Assembly (NCBI GenBank): GCA_028015205.1
Contig: CM051517.1
Coordinates: 52,575,455 to 52,639,454, forward strand
Direction: 5' to 3'
Length of the DNA stretch: 64,000 nucleotides
Source: Mytilisepta virgata
Taxonomy: Eukaryota; Mollusca; Bivalvia; Mytilida; Mytilidae
Shown: positions 47,840-61,252 of the stretch, piece by piece
Layout: each line of letters starts with the position of its first letter
How positions within the stretch are numbered: position 1 is the stretch's first letter
Position numbers and translations under genes: made by a program
The notes under the pieces: model-generated
The model's database searches: none
Told to the model about the DNA's origin: nothing
The model's input: only the letters and a program-made list of their open reading frames with translations

Positions 47840-48380
47840 AGCTAAATTCTCAAAATTTGCCCTTTTCCATATAAAAACTAAGGTTTTCCCCAAAACGTTT
47901 TGTTTACAATTTTCCTAAAAATCAAAAGGGATCTTCCTCTGACCATATCCAAAACTGTGTATAAAATTTATGAAAATTTGTGAAGCCAATCTTAAGTTAT
48001 CATACGACATAGTGTTAATTCTCAAGATACTCATTTTTTTATATAAAAACTAAGGTTTTCCTCAAAATGTTTTTTTCCAATTTTCCTAAAAATCAAAAGG
48101 GACATTCCTCTGACCATATTCAAAACTGTGTATAAAATTTAGGAAAATCTGTAAAGGCAATCTGAAGTTATACGACATAAGGTTAATTCTCAAAATATTT
48201 TTTCATATACGAACTAAGTTTTTCCCACATATTGGTGTCCGATTTTCCCCAAAATCGAAAGGGACCTTCCTTTGGTCAAGTCCAATATTGTGTATAAAAA
48301 TCATAAAAATCCGTGGAGGCAATCTTAAGTTATCGTACGACAAAGGAAATGTTGACGGACAGACGGACGGACAAGACTGA
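47840..48380 (+). mobile_element. Pearl-like tandem-core element, copy 2 (different core family)
   Basis: Three units of about 164-172 bp begin near ctaaggttttcc at 47878, 48050 and 48214. Each has 'aaaatcaaaagggacattcc', 'actgtgtataaaattta' and 'ggcaatcttaagttat' variants. The array ends at 48352-48373 in gacggacagacggacggaca. The core is unrelated by eye to that of 1740-2720, but the order (about 165-bp cores, then an ACGG tract) is the same. Confidence 0.7.
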
Positions 48381-48625
48381 TTACTACATGTCCCATGGTG
48401 GGGCCCGAATAAACCACAGACACATCCATTTCTGCTTCATATCGATAATCAAACATAGACAAAACGCGATTGAAATCAAAACTATATGATACACGTGATA
48501 ATTGTAACATTATGAATTTCTCCTTTCTTATAAGTAGTTGATGTGTGACTGTTGTGCATGTGATATATACGACGACTGTCTCGACAGATCTAGATTGTTG
48601 ACAGTCAAATAAACGTGTATTTCTA

Positions 48626-48830
48626 AGACAGGGTTATGTTCAGTGCTTGGTCCTTGATATCATGACTCCAAAATTTTATTGTCGTCATCACGAATTGAGT
48701 GGCCGGTACGAAGTTTCTATCTTACAATTGAGACAAGATAGGTCCAGTAACTTTAATAAAATATGACGGGAGCCGATAACAGAGCAGGACATGCTTACCA
48801 TTTTGGAGCACCTTATGTAACTCCGTATTA
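48626..48830 (+). mobile_element. Retroelement 3' fragment, copy 4
   Basis: Open plus-strand frame QGYVQCLVLDIMTPKFYCRH followed by HELSGRYEVSILQLRQD. This corresponds residue by residue to the QGYDAPKL...FYGHHHGLVGRYEKTVSQM block at 31384-31490. Downstream 'gacgggagccgataacagag' and 'ttggagcacctta' correspond to the non-coding part of copies 2 and 3. The rest of the tail has drifted. Confidence 0.6.
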
Positions 48831-51484
48831 GTTTATTTGCTGTCTTGTTCTAATGCTCTTTAGTTTATCTGTTTTGTTGTTTTAGTTATAAATACATGTA
48901 TTTTTGTGGTATTACATGTTATGTTGCATTCTGATGAGTTTATTCTGCTTTTTTATTTCGGTCGTCCGGACCTTTTCCACTGTTTTGTTGATTCGGTATT
49001 TTTTTTATTACAATAACCAAAAGATTGTTATCGTTATCAGAATAGGATTAAGAATAATTATTATGCAAGATCTCTGTATTAGCCTGAAGTCTGGATTTGT
49101 GTTGTATACCCCGTATATATATCGGTGCGCAATTAAAATCAACACCTTTGAAGTTCAATCGTAAAATAATGTTCTCCGGAGATTGTAATCAGATGATATT
49201 TCGTTTTAATGCGATTCCAATGATGGTCTTTAATAATTTATCCAATGATGGGCTCTTTGAAACCTTTAAAAATTTGCAATAATCATTATATTGCACCAGA
49301 CTGCATTTAGACGGAATTATTCTGCAGTGTTGTCAGTGTGGCCGATAGAGCATCTCCGTGTCACAGACTAGTAGTACGTGTGAATGGCATCATTAGTTCA
49401 GTAAATGATCGAGTCGGAGAAATGATAGCTTAAGTACAACCTGTCAAGAGGCATCTTCTTAAAAAATAAGTTTTCAAACAATCTTCTTTAATTGTCTTTT
49501 TTTTTCTCTATTCAGTTTTTTTATCCTGTACTGTGTTCGAATTTTAGCATCGGATACCCTTCTTCTATTTTCTTAAGAGACATCAATTTCAACATCTTAA
49601 ATTATGATTGTGTAAGAAGAAGAAGATGTGATTGCAATTCCATTCATAAATGGATTTCACTGGCTTGTGATGACGAAATACAAATGAGAAATTTTAAAAT
49701 GTATATCTTAATGCTAGTTTCAAAAAACTTCTAATTACCTCTTGATACATAACGTTTTTAGAATTTCGCGTAGAACCAAAATATGAACTTCTATATTTAA
49801 AACGTTTTCCTTTTTTTCATCAAATGAACGTACGATATATAACATTTCCATGTTTTCGTCACTCATCATACTATAGAGTGTCAATATATACATTTATCAT
49901 TGAAAAAGTCTTGTCATTTTATGCAGAAAGTCATTTAGAGAATGATACATTTCTAATGGAAAAGTCAAATATAAAGCTGTTTCTTTGGTTAATCCTGCCA
50001 TCTTTGATGGATGTAGAAAGTGTAGGGGTGCGATAATGGAGAATCATAACGGCATCTTTGCATTAACATTTAGATTGGAAAAACGGGAATAAATAGTCAT
50101 TCAATGGATACTATCAAACTCGAATACTGTAAAAAAAAATATCACTACGGCAATATCGGTAAAAGTTATTTGTATAATCATTCCGATCGCCATCTTATAA
50201 TGTAAAGCGTGATCTTAAACTTGAGGTTCTCATTTCGAAAATAAAAATAATCATAATCTAAATTAAAAGTTTAAAAAAGTAAAAACTTAAACTTGAAACA
50301 TGAATTAAAGAAAAACGATGCAGTAGCATGGGGGAGTTAATGATGTCACCAAGAGATACCTCTCAAGAAAAACCCTTATAATATCCTGAAATTTGAGGTT
50401 TCTTAAATATCTCCGTAATAAGCACATGGACCCCCACATTTTTCTGCAAACAGATATCCATTATTTCAATATAATTATACTAAAATGTGAAGAAAAATTC
50501 AATGGTGTTTTTTCAAGCACTCATTCAAAGTTATTGAGATTCGTAGTTTTTTTTAAATAGTCTTCGAAAATTTAGGGATAACCCACATTTTAATTCGTGT
50601 ACCGCTCAAATGAATGGGTATAAAATTTGCCAATACAAAGAGGAACCTTTTACAAAAAAAAAAAAAAAAAAACATGCGAGAAACAGTATAGTATGAATAT
50701 AACTTTTAAAACTGAAGCGGTTACATGTAATTGCGAACAAGTTTCTTAGAAATTCTGCTTCACCATTCGTCCGTTTAAAATTGTGGAACATCAGAGATGG
50801 AACTCTTTGCGGGGACCAATTTTAGATTTTATATACTTGTGTTGAAATTTTCAGTTGATAAATTTTGAATTTCTGTTCAAGTAGAGTTTCAACTCCCCCA
50901 GGCAAAGTTGACTTTTCATCTATATATTTTTACTAAATTGTTCAGTCTTATTTCTCTCATTGTTTTAGAGTTTATTTTTTTACTTTCCAATTTTTTGCTT
51001 ACGAGCGAACCTGATGAAGGTGAATACAGAAATCTACATCGTAAGCAAAGATTTATGTATCAGAGTTTATTATACAAAATAGATTTGACTTTGATTACAG
51101 TGACTTTGGTATTTCAAAGGACCATCGAATAGTATTTTTGTTCGAGATTTCTGTGCCTCCATTACTGACACCCAATAAAGAAAAAATGTCAGAAGTTACT
51201 TGACAATGTTATAATGGACGGAGTATACTCTAATATGGCAACAACATATTTATCGCATTAGATTGTATTGCAATCTTTTTTTCATTCCAAGTTAATACAT
51301 AGAAATATTTCTTAAGGATGATTAAATCTTCACATATTAAATGGATTATATTTACGATAGATCCTTATAAATATCGACAAAGGAATACCGAAGCGATATG
51401 ACAATTGGTAAAGTCAATAAGACCTAAATCTTAAGATAAGACTAGTGAGAACAGAGCAAACCACTAACAATGTGAACTTTAACA

Positions 51485-51706
51485 AAAATTGGAAGCGACC
51501 TAACTTGCTCCTTAAGGGTCCTGGTCTCCTTTCGGCACCCGTCACATTACAGGTTGGTCTAGTGTCAATCTCATGAATACATGAAATCTAAGTGAAGATA
51601 TCTAGTCTCGCTTTGTTATAGAAACTGACATCGGCCAATCAAATCGTGATGACTACCGTTATAATGATAAATGTACCAACAAGGACTGAACATAACCCTG
51701 TCTCAT
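51485..51706 (-). mobile_element. Retroelement 3' fragment, copy 5
   Basis: The minus strand starts RQGYVQSLL, and after a frame change reads SHHDLIGRCQFL, the same block as copies 3 and 4. It continues into 'gacgggtgccgaaaggagac', the counterpart of 'gacgggagccgataacagag' in copy 4. Stops and frameshifts show it is dead. Confidence 0.6.
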
Positions 51707-54700
51707 ACATTATAAAACACGCATACCAAAAATGCAGAAAAACAGGTGAGAAATGTTCAACTCGCCGTATCTAAAGTAAATCTTTCAGGGACTTTGTGGT
51801 AACATTTGAAAAGATATGAGACGGTCAACTTAGTATGCATTCATTTGAATATTAAGGTCAATGTCTGAAAATACGAATTGCTGAATGACCTAGACATTCT
51901 CTAATTGCCAGTCCTCAAACAGAAATCTTTATTTTTCAAAAAAGTAACCTGTAATAATATTGTGGATTAAATCTTGACAAATAATCACTATAAACAAATG
52001 ACACAAACAGCGCTTTTATTGTTGTCCTTCATCTTAAAGTCAGTGATGTTTTCAATACGAATACATTTTATATTCATGCTACAATATTTGAATCATTTCT
52101 TTAAAAGTTTGAAAAAAAAGCCTAATTAATCATTGATCATTTTTATACTACGAAAACATGAACATCTTGATTTTTTTTGGCTTAGATTTTTGTATGGATC
52201 AGATTGATAGCTCCCAGGAAATACTCGTAGACAATGTATTTGTTGTATGTCGTTTTGGAGACGATATCTGAATACCAAATGTAACGGTATAAAAACCTAA
52301 ACAAATTCTGTCGCTAAAAACATGATCGATTGCAAAATTGTTGAAGGCATGATTAAGACCCCCGTTGTGAGACATAAAAAAGACATCAAATATTTGTATA
52401 TACCTTTGATATGTAAATGACTTTACTTACTTTGGAAATATTATCCACTATGTTTGCAGACTAATTTAAAAGTGGAATAAAAGAGTTTAAATTGCTTCTT
52501 TAAATATCATCTTGCCACTGCAAATATTTCATTTCATGATACATTCATTTATCATCTGAAGTGACACATGTATTCTGAATATTAATAAAAAATATTTTAT
52601 GTATATATCAGCTCCATAATGATATTCCGGAATTTTTGTGCTGTGAATTTTCTTTTCAACTACATGTATTAAAATTTTCAATTTACTAATACATTAAAAA
52701 TTTGTTAAATTCTTTGTAAATTCTGTCATAAAATCTAGAAAATTTACCATTAATTGCAAGACGTTGTAGGTCTATATGACGCAGTAGGACTGGAATTACA
52801 CATTGACAGACACATCTGATATAGCTCATCAAAAACAAGTCAGGCAAGTATATTATCAAGGAATACACTGGTGATAGAAAAATTTAAACATTTGCCAACG
52901 ATATAAGAATTTCAGCCTATTAAAATAGTCCTAGGTTTACAAGGAACATTCTTAATTTCTTAAAGACAATATCACAGTAATATTTTGAAAGTTTTTCCAA
53001 GACATTTCCGACGTGTAAACTGTCTTTTCATGTATTGGCTTGCGTTAGGAAAAGCCGGATCAAAATCGACAAAAGTACTCGAAATATGTCGAATTGCATA
53101 TATTGTTTTTTTACGTTTAAATTATTCTTCTGTGGAGAAATCCAGTTAAAATTTTAAAAAAGACTTCAAAGTGTGCCTCCAAAAATTAACTTTTGGCCAT
53201 GTAAAATGAAAGAAGACGATATAAATACATGCACGTCATCTGTAACATGCAATAACATTAATTTGAATGTCGAGGGGACACTACTCTACCCCATATATAT
53301 TTTCAAAAATAAGAATGCTAACAGAAATAAAAGGTACAAAATTTTCCAGTAAAAACATAAAAGTCTCAAAAACTGATATACTGCACTATGGATAGACTAA
53401 GCAAAAAAAAAACGGACTATTCGGGCAATGTTCAGATACAATCATAGGTGTTTAATTGGTACTGACACGACAAATTTTTAAGGTCAGTCGTTCGACTTTA
53501 GGCACCGATGAGAAAAAACATTTTTTAACTTTGTATTTAAACACATATTACATTCAACGTGTACTTTTTCATAGATTTATTCTTTGAGACAAAAGGAGCT
53601 TAAACCACTCATCAAACAGATGATGCTAAGTGTTGCAGAATAATCTGGGAATCCATTTTATGTAGATACCCTTCAAAAAGTTTGGTTTTGTAGTGATAGC
53701 CAAGGTTTGCTCTCCAGACAAATATACAAAACTGCATATTGTTTTAATTGTTTGTATCATAAAAACATAAGTGTTGTTAAAAAGAAAAGACATATTTCAA
53801 TCTCTTAATAGCACATTTATTTGTTGCTTAACATATATTTAATTAAATGGTAGCACAAGTTGTTCTTGGCTGACGTTAGCTTTGTTTTTGATATTGTTTT
53901 TTGGGGTCAATGATAATTTACGTCTGGTTTGTTTTGATAAACATTCTACGATGCTACAATGGAAGGAAAATAAAGACATCAAAGCTTGCTTGGTATTTAT
54001 AATTCTGCTTTTGAAGCAAGTAGGTGATTCCAAGCATTTGTTATCGCAACAACAAAACCATTTATTTTTCACGAAAGAAAATATTTATTTTCTATGCGTG
54101 TATGTAGAAATCACCGAAAGAAGTAACCGATATTGAATACATGTGCAATATTTCATGTTAGACAAACCGACTGTGAAGATGATAAACAAATTAACATTAC
54201 TGTATATTTTTATATAAATTCATTTTAGATATGTGTGTAAAAGCTTAATTAGATAATTAGTTTTTTCCTTCTCCAAAATATCATTGCCTGTCCCCCACTT
54301 TATATTGCTTCAAGTGTAATGAAAAAAGGGGTTATTATTTTTTTATTTTTCGGGCTTTCTGATGTCAGGTGATTCTTGGACTATGATATCTAAAGGTGCT
54401 AGCTAATTCTTGAAAAAGTTCAATTGGCATTAGTGGAGCTACCCCACCTGAGTGCAAAGTGTTACGTCACTTTTGGCATCACAATGTAAAGGGTCGTTCC
54501 ATTTTTTCTGTCATGCAAATGGTTCCGATTTTGTTTGATTTGACGTTTGAAATTTTAATACGTCATAATAATAAAATGTTACATAGTTCTGCAGCGAATG
54601 GAAACAATTGAAGGTAAGGCTTAATTGTACATCTATTTTCCTTATTTGGAGCGTGGTTTTGATAGCCCAGGAGGATACCATTTTTGAGATTTGTGTTATG

Positions 54701-55430
54701 ACTTAAACAAATGTACTACTATGTTGAAATTTTGTGACATGAATGATTTCATTTGTTCCCGAAGATGTTCAGACTATTGAATATCGGCTTAGCCACTTCT
54801 GTATCTTTATCGTTTCCTTTAGTACTTTTAGGTGTTTTCTTTCTATTATTGGTATGAAGTAAAATCAATATGCCACATATAAAATGTATATACGATATTA
54901 TTGTTCTATAGAATTAAAGTTGATAAAACAATACAAATAAAAAAAAAAAAATTCACTTGTTTGTACCTCGAGCTCAGACCTCCTTTCCATTCAAAAGATA
55001 AATCGCAAAAGATCTCAGTTACATTGATACTATCAATTAGCAGTTTTATTACTCTCATAGTTTTTCCATTTGTTTTCCTCATAAAATGCCGATATCTCCG
55101 GAAAAGGAAGATTAATATTTTATCTTTGTAATAAAGGGACAATAAGAATCTTGTTAAAACTGTAATTTGTAAATAAAAGATAATGGGAATTATACAAGAT
55201 TACTTGAAACATCCTACTTTTCCAATATCAATCCGACCTATAATACGGTGACATGAGAGGATATCAATCAGACTTGTTATTGATGTCATTTAAGGCAACA
55301 TTGAATCATTTAGTCGTCCTTAGTCACATTTGGGCTGGTCAATAAACGAAACATTGTAACTAAAAACAAGTCAACACTTATTTATGATACATGTAACGTT
55401 AAGCAAACCGGTTAACAATTTCTAATAACC
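51707..55430. other. AT-rich stretch with no gene
   Basis: No exon with credible splice sites or family motif. Overlapping frames near 53839-54136 and 54901-55142 on both strands look accidental. Confidence 0.45.
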
Positions 55431-55431
55431 A

Positions 55432-55810
55432 CCTGGGTGGTCGCTTGGTGGTGTTCGCCTTGAGTATGAGAAGATGGGGGTTAGAACACTACCGAGTCAA
55501 ACAAAAGTCTTTAAAAATAACAATCCAAAGATACTAATATTAGATATAGTAAATTTATACTATGCTGTATACGACTCATTTCAATGAGTTACCTCTCATC
55601 AGCAGCATTAAAACCGAAACATTTGGAAGACCAAAACCCAAACTTATTTTAAACAAGAAGTACTCATAACCAAGAATACCAAATTAGGAAGCCAAATTTC
55701 ACCTAAGGAGGTCTACCATGTGCAATACAAGGAATGAACCCTTAGTATTTCTATTATTTTTGAATTTTGCTAAATAATGGTAATTTCTGTTACAAATCAA
55801 TGAATTTGTT
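55432..55810 (+). mobile_element. R1 repeat with tRNA-like head (SINE-like composite)
   Basis: The head 'cacctgggtggtcgcttggt' through 'accgagtcaaacaaaagtct' parallels the head of S2 ('cgcctcggtggtctcgtggt' ... 'ccgggtcaaaccaaagacat') with a decayed B box. The body from 55503 (taacaatccaaagatactaa) to about 55805 is the reverse match of 6990-7290. This is the only R1 copy here with a recognisable tRNA-like 5' end. Confidence 0.65.
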
Positions 55811-58080
55811 ATTACATGTTACTGCTTATCCGCTAATCTCTCAGCTTTTAGGATTAAAAACATATACTATTCGGTTCGTATCAGAATAATTTGTCCGGGT
55901 GGGTAACGTCTTTCCGGGTACTGCTAGCTCTCGTCGGGTATCACGTTACAAATTCTGCCACTCTTTTACGAAATCCTGTTTACATTCATATCGCATAAAC
56001 ATGTCTTCGTCCTTACACGCATGTAATAATGACCATTGGATATTAACAATCACCAATCATCCAATCATATTATATAACGACATAAAATATCGCTGGTATA
56101 CACAGCGACAAATGTTGGTAATAATAAAAAGCTCCTAGGAAAACTACCCTCAGTACGTAATACGATTTTTTGGCAGTCCGAAGCCAAAATAGATGTAACA
56201 ATTTTCAGAATATAGTGGTGGAACAATTTTGAAGAATAGATTTCTCAACCCTAAAATCTTACTCTTTTCTATGGCAGTAAAAGGTTATAAATCATGTCCA
56301 TCAGCGTTCCGTTTGTTTCTGGGTTGTTTTCCCGTTATTGGTTTTTTTTATATATTTGTTCCTTATTATGATATATTAGTTACCAACCAAAACACGTAAA
56401 TGTTTATAGTTTCATGATTTTAACATACTGTCTTCTTAATTAATTCAAAGGCTACACAAGTGAAATAGAAAGTGAATTGCAAGAAAAAAACATAAAATCA
56501 AATCAAATAGTAAACCAAACAATTACATCATTTCTGTGATTAAGAGTGCCAAGAAACAAGAACGAAAATTAAAAAAAAGCTTACTGCCCTTGTAATTTTA
56601 CATGTAGGTTATTCTATTTGCTGAACCAGTATTCATACTGACCTGCTTTCATCTGAAACGATTAAAATGTTGCAAATATCAATATGAATTGTTTTCTGTC
56701 TTTCTGATCTAAAATGAACAAAAAATAATAATGATTTATATTCAAAAGAATGGATGTTTATTGTTTTGATAACAAGCATTTACATGTTAGATGTTCTTTT
56801 CCAAATGTATTGTTATGTAATTTTATGAATTTGATGTTTACCATGGGACCTCTATAGAATGAGATATAAGATATTTAGTAACTGCATGTTTCTATAATGA
56901 ATACATCATATACATGTACTAAATATTCTCTGATACCAATTTCAATACACTACATTGACACATTTTACAAATGTGTGTTCCAAAGCCAAAATGTGAAAAT
57001 CCAGAACAATAATTAAACAGGAACATGGGAGAGGACAGGCAAATGCCAAAATGACAAAGAGAAGAACAAAAAACTATCTAAGTAAACATCTATGATTCTT
57101 TTTTAAAACATTTAGAAATTCCCTTTTTGTCATTTTTGCATTTTTCTCTTCAGAGTTTTGGATTATTGTTTTGGTTTTCACCATTTTAGACAGCTGATAA
57201 GTAGAAAATCTAATTGTTGTCCTTATATACTGTTTACGATCTGCAAAACCCCATACCGTTGAACTTGAAAATTAACGTGCTCGTGACAAGGTCGAAGAAT
57301 CCAGAATAGGTCTATATATTAGTGGTATTCATGTCCGTGTTCTCTACGAAATCCAGGTTAACTTCACAAAAGCAGGTAATGAAGGGAAATGCCCCAGAGG
57401 TTCTATTTTATTTCAGTATTCATGCTGGAAGGCAGACATAGACAGCTGGTGAATGTTATTTGTTTACATTTTATCCAATTTCCGCTTACATTCCAATGAC
57501 GTGAAGGTCGCTGTTTTTTTTAATAGCAAGTTGACGTCACTGCCAACACACATCAAATTTTACACATGGAAATAGGTGGATAATAAAATTAAAGTTCACA
57601 CATAGTTTGCATGGTTGTTTATCTAAAAAATAACTATTGTTTGGTAAAGTGCGTGCATTCATATGCACGGCAGCATACAAGTCATAGGGGGTAAAATGTA
57701 TTCGCTAACATCTCGCAGCAAGGCGATGCTGATTGGTGTTTCTACAGATGCTAAATGATGGTATTACAAATGGACATGGTAAATATAAAAAAAACTCTCC
57801 GATTTGTTTAGTTGGGGAGTCCGCTGGCTAAAGGCGAAGGACTCGCGGCAAGGCATAGTTTGTAAAAACAAAATAGGCTTTGAGGCATAGTTTGAGAAAT
57901 AAAATAAAACAGAAGGAAACAATGTGTGATAAGCTACATTTGTTTATTAGCTAAAACTTAAAGAAGTAGTCAAACAATATAATTATATTTTTTTATATTT
58001 ACATTTGTAAATTAATTTAAATTCAATTAACTAATGCGCAACTTGATTGTTGATTGTTAACATAATTTTGACAATATGTT
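55811..58080. other. No gene; possible old R1 relic at 57120-57225
   Basis: AT-rich. 'agacagctgataagtagaaa' at about 57190 resembles the R1 'ctgctgatgag' block. A small GC-richer hairpin (gagtccgctgg...aaggactcgcgg) lies at 57817-57848. Confidence 0.35.
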
Positions 58081-58088
58081 ATTGGATT

Positions 58089-58836
58089 GTTGAACCAAAC
58101 CAAGATTGAAGGTGGACGCCCTGGGTCATAAGCTAGCTTTCAATAATTTGTCACTGCTGATCATTTAGCAGGCGTGCTGTTCTCTCGGTTCTGAATAAAT
58201 GATGTGCAATATTATATAAATTGTTCTTACTAGTGACAATTTGTTTAGATTTAGATGTTTACTAAATTTGGTGTAGGTAGTGAAACTTGCATTTGGAGTT
58301 TGTACAATTAATACATGTGCAGTTTGTTTAGACGTTATGGGTGTTAGAAACAAACTGTTGTTTGCATCATGAAAGCTCTGTGTCACAGGACCTACCAAAC
58401 TCCAGGAACGCTACCATACTAGAACATTAATTATTTAATATTTAATTTTGTTCATAAATAAATGTGTTAATTCATCACACATCTTTATCCTGTATAGTCA
58501 CCATAAGCCAGATACTTGACGGACCCTGGATAGGTACAGTGTTGTTTAGGTATCTGCTCGGTTAGTTAAGTTAAGTTAGTTAAGTTAATTGCGTAAATCT
58601 TGTTCCCACCCTTTTATACTGGTGAAACTTTGACTAGCTAAATTATACAGTTAAAGTCACACTGGTATAGATATTCGGTGCTTCCAGCTTTAAAGTTGTT
58701 TTCATGGGTGAAGATAACACTATATAGCACAATTTTATAACATTTATTAAAAATTTGAGTAACATGATAATACTGTCGTTCATTGTTGTACCAGTTCTCA
58801 CTATCAAATTTCACTGTCAGGACCTGCACCGCACCA
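58089..58836 (+). mobile_element. Candidate 5' or solo LTR next to the primer-binding site
   Basis: If the primer-binding site at 58840 is real, the LTR ends near 58836 and may begin at a TG near 58089 (tgttgaacc). The left limit is a guess. No second LTR copy and no gag-pol coding were seen in the window. A 50-codon open frame at 58961-59110 without ATG is the only open sequence after the PBS. The element is probably deleted or broken. Confidence 0.35.
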
Positions 58837-58839
58837 ATT

Positions 58840-58857
58840 TGGTGGCAGCGGTGGGAT
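58840..58857 (+). other. LTR-retrotransposon primer-binding site (tRNA-Leu type)
   Basis: TGGTGGCAGCGGTGGGAT is the exact complement of the 3' end of animal tRNA-Leu (AAG/TAG isoacceptors), ...ATCCCACCGCTGCCA plus CCA, over 18 nt. It follows a CA dinucleotide (58835-58836) with a 3-nt spacer, as expected just inside a 5' LTR that ends in CA. Confidence 0.65.
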
Positions 58858-59113
58858 CACATCCTGTAAAGTAAATAAATAAAAATCTTATGGTAATTAT
58901 TTAAAATATTTTCAAGTGCTGGTGGTAACTATATATTAAAAATTTAAAATAAATAAATGAAAGAACAATTTTAAAATTGACGAGACCTCAGGTATAATTT
59001 CTTTTGGTCCTGGCACAGGAGCAGGAGCTGAAAATGATACTAAAGTATATGATGCAAATGAACAAAATGTTGAGGACCACGAATTAATTAATAATGGCCC
59101 TAATACTGTATGA

Positions 59114-61230
59114 ACTATACATTTATAAGAATTACAAATGAAAATACATTTGTTTTATAGGTAACCCAATATCAAGTAATTTTTCTAAAGCATAATGGTG
59201 TTCTTCGCCAAACAAACTGTGTTTCTATAACGAAAATGCGCCTTGTAGTTACATTTGTTACATGTATAGGGCAGGGATGTTGTAATCTAAATTCCTTTTA
59301 CAATTACAACTTTATTGCAGGCATTCGATAAAAAGACAACTTTTGAAACATTTTTTATATCAAGCCACATACTTTGAAGTCCAGTTTTGTATACACAATA
59401 GTCTCCTCAATGTTTTTAGTTTTTTTTCACATGAAATATAAATATATAACAATTACAAAAGTAATGCACAATGTATTTGTAACATAAATGTCAATTTTTT
59501 CTTTGATCTTTTTCTGCAATAAATCACTTGAGACAGTCGAAAATCATGGTACAATAACCAAATTATACTATTATTCCATGGTTTTGAGAAAATTTGAAAA
59601 TTTCCATGTATATTTTAATGGAGGTGGGAGGAGCAAAACCATGGAATAACATGCATGAACATTTCTTCCCGACTACATACATGTACGAGGACTTTTAGAA
59701 ATTATTCTCAATATTAAAATAAGAATTAAACATTAGCAAATTAGAAAAAATACTTCAACAAAAAAAAAAAAAAAAAACGAATTTTCTACTTCAGTCCTTT
59801 CAATTTTAAAATGTTTGTAATAAACAGCACTCTATCGCTTTGAATATTCATATTATACGTCATGTACGCGTGAGTCAAACATTTCTGTTACAGATCATTT
59901 ACACCATGCCTACTCGTTAACACATTTAAACAAATGTATTTCCATTGCAATTAGCACGTGCTTTATATGCAGAACCATATTCAATTCTATTCAGGCCAGA
60001 AAAAAAAAAATGCGGTCATATATATTGAGTGCGCTTTGACGTCCCCAGTCAATTCTAAAACAGCCGTTTGACGTCAGAGGGATCTTTGACTACGTATACG
60101 AATGTTTTACTTTTTTGTGTCTTTGACAAACTATACACATAAAATGAAATAAATATAATAGAACTGTTAAAGAACAAAAAGCAGGAACTTGATTTCAATA
60201 ATACAAAATAATTTAAATTGAATTGTAACAGACAATTTGATTGGTTAAATATTCCTGGGTTAAATATAAAGTTATTCAAATGGTTCTACTTCCAATTTTG
60301 GATCAGAAATAGTTTCGAAAATTAAATTATAAGGATTGTTATACATTTTGGAACAAGTTATACTTGTATAACCTACTTTGGTCAGTTTACGCTTAAAAAT
60401 AAACCGCTTCTTAAATAAAAAAAAAAAAATTATGTTATCATGAGTTCATCAACCAAGCGAAGACGAACAACATCTAAACAGTTAGTTTGTGTTATTATTA
60501 ATACCAACTATAGTAGCTAAGTTTTTGCAACCAGGCATTCGTGTAAATAATGAGAGACACATTTAATTGTTTCACCAACGTTATTTCGTATTATACGAAG
60601 CCCCTTTAGACGTCTAGTTTCTGTACTGAAATATCAAATATCGGTAAATGGAAACCAGTAAATGTAAGGCAACAAATAATTGAAGAAACACTACAGTAAC
60701 TGTAGCAAATAGAAATGAAGTAAATGAGTTTGTTCTTGTATACATAGGTAGTTTTATCTTTAGAACTCGTATGAACGATATGTATTTCGTTATGACAAGG
60801 TAGAAGATGATTGGGATGAGTACCGCTATTTTGAAATAAGAAGTGCAGTTCACCAATTTATCGAAAAATTACATAGATATAAGGTACATATATGGACATT
60901 TTACACAATAATTTCAAGAAGGGACGGGACTAAATCTTGATTTAAAGTGTTCTCTTGTCGAAATATATGTAGATTAATAAAATATTGTTTAACGCCGAGT
61001 TGGCGATATTACAGCCAATATCACGGCGAGTAATATATGTAGAAGAATGTTTTATGTACTAGAAAATAACACCGACTAGTTTTTAAACCATTTATTTTTA
61101 GTAAAAACTTTATTCTGAGTGAATTTTTTTCTTTTTTTTACTCTATAATATATTTCGGTATGATAAAAGTTTATTTTAAAATTATAACAACAAATTAATT
61201 ATTTTATTTCTTATAATTTTGATGTTCAAA
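59114..61230. other. No gene; SINE tail remnant at 60985-61040
   Basis: AT-rich with poly-A runs. 'gtttaacgccgagttggcga' plus 'tattacagccaatatcacgg' at 60989-61030 resembles the 3' end of S1 (35465-35500). Nothing else is recognisable. Confidence 0.4.
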
Positions 61231-61252
61231 ATTCATAAACGATTGTCAGGGT

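Noticed and set aside
58961..59110. 50-codon plus-strand frame (DETSGIISFGPGTGAGAEND and onward)
   Set aside because: Open and not repetitive, but it has no ATG and no splice support. It could be a gag remnant after the PBS, but no gag motif is visible.
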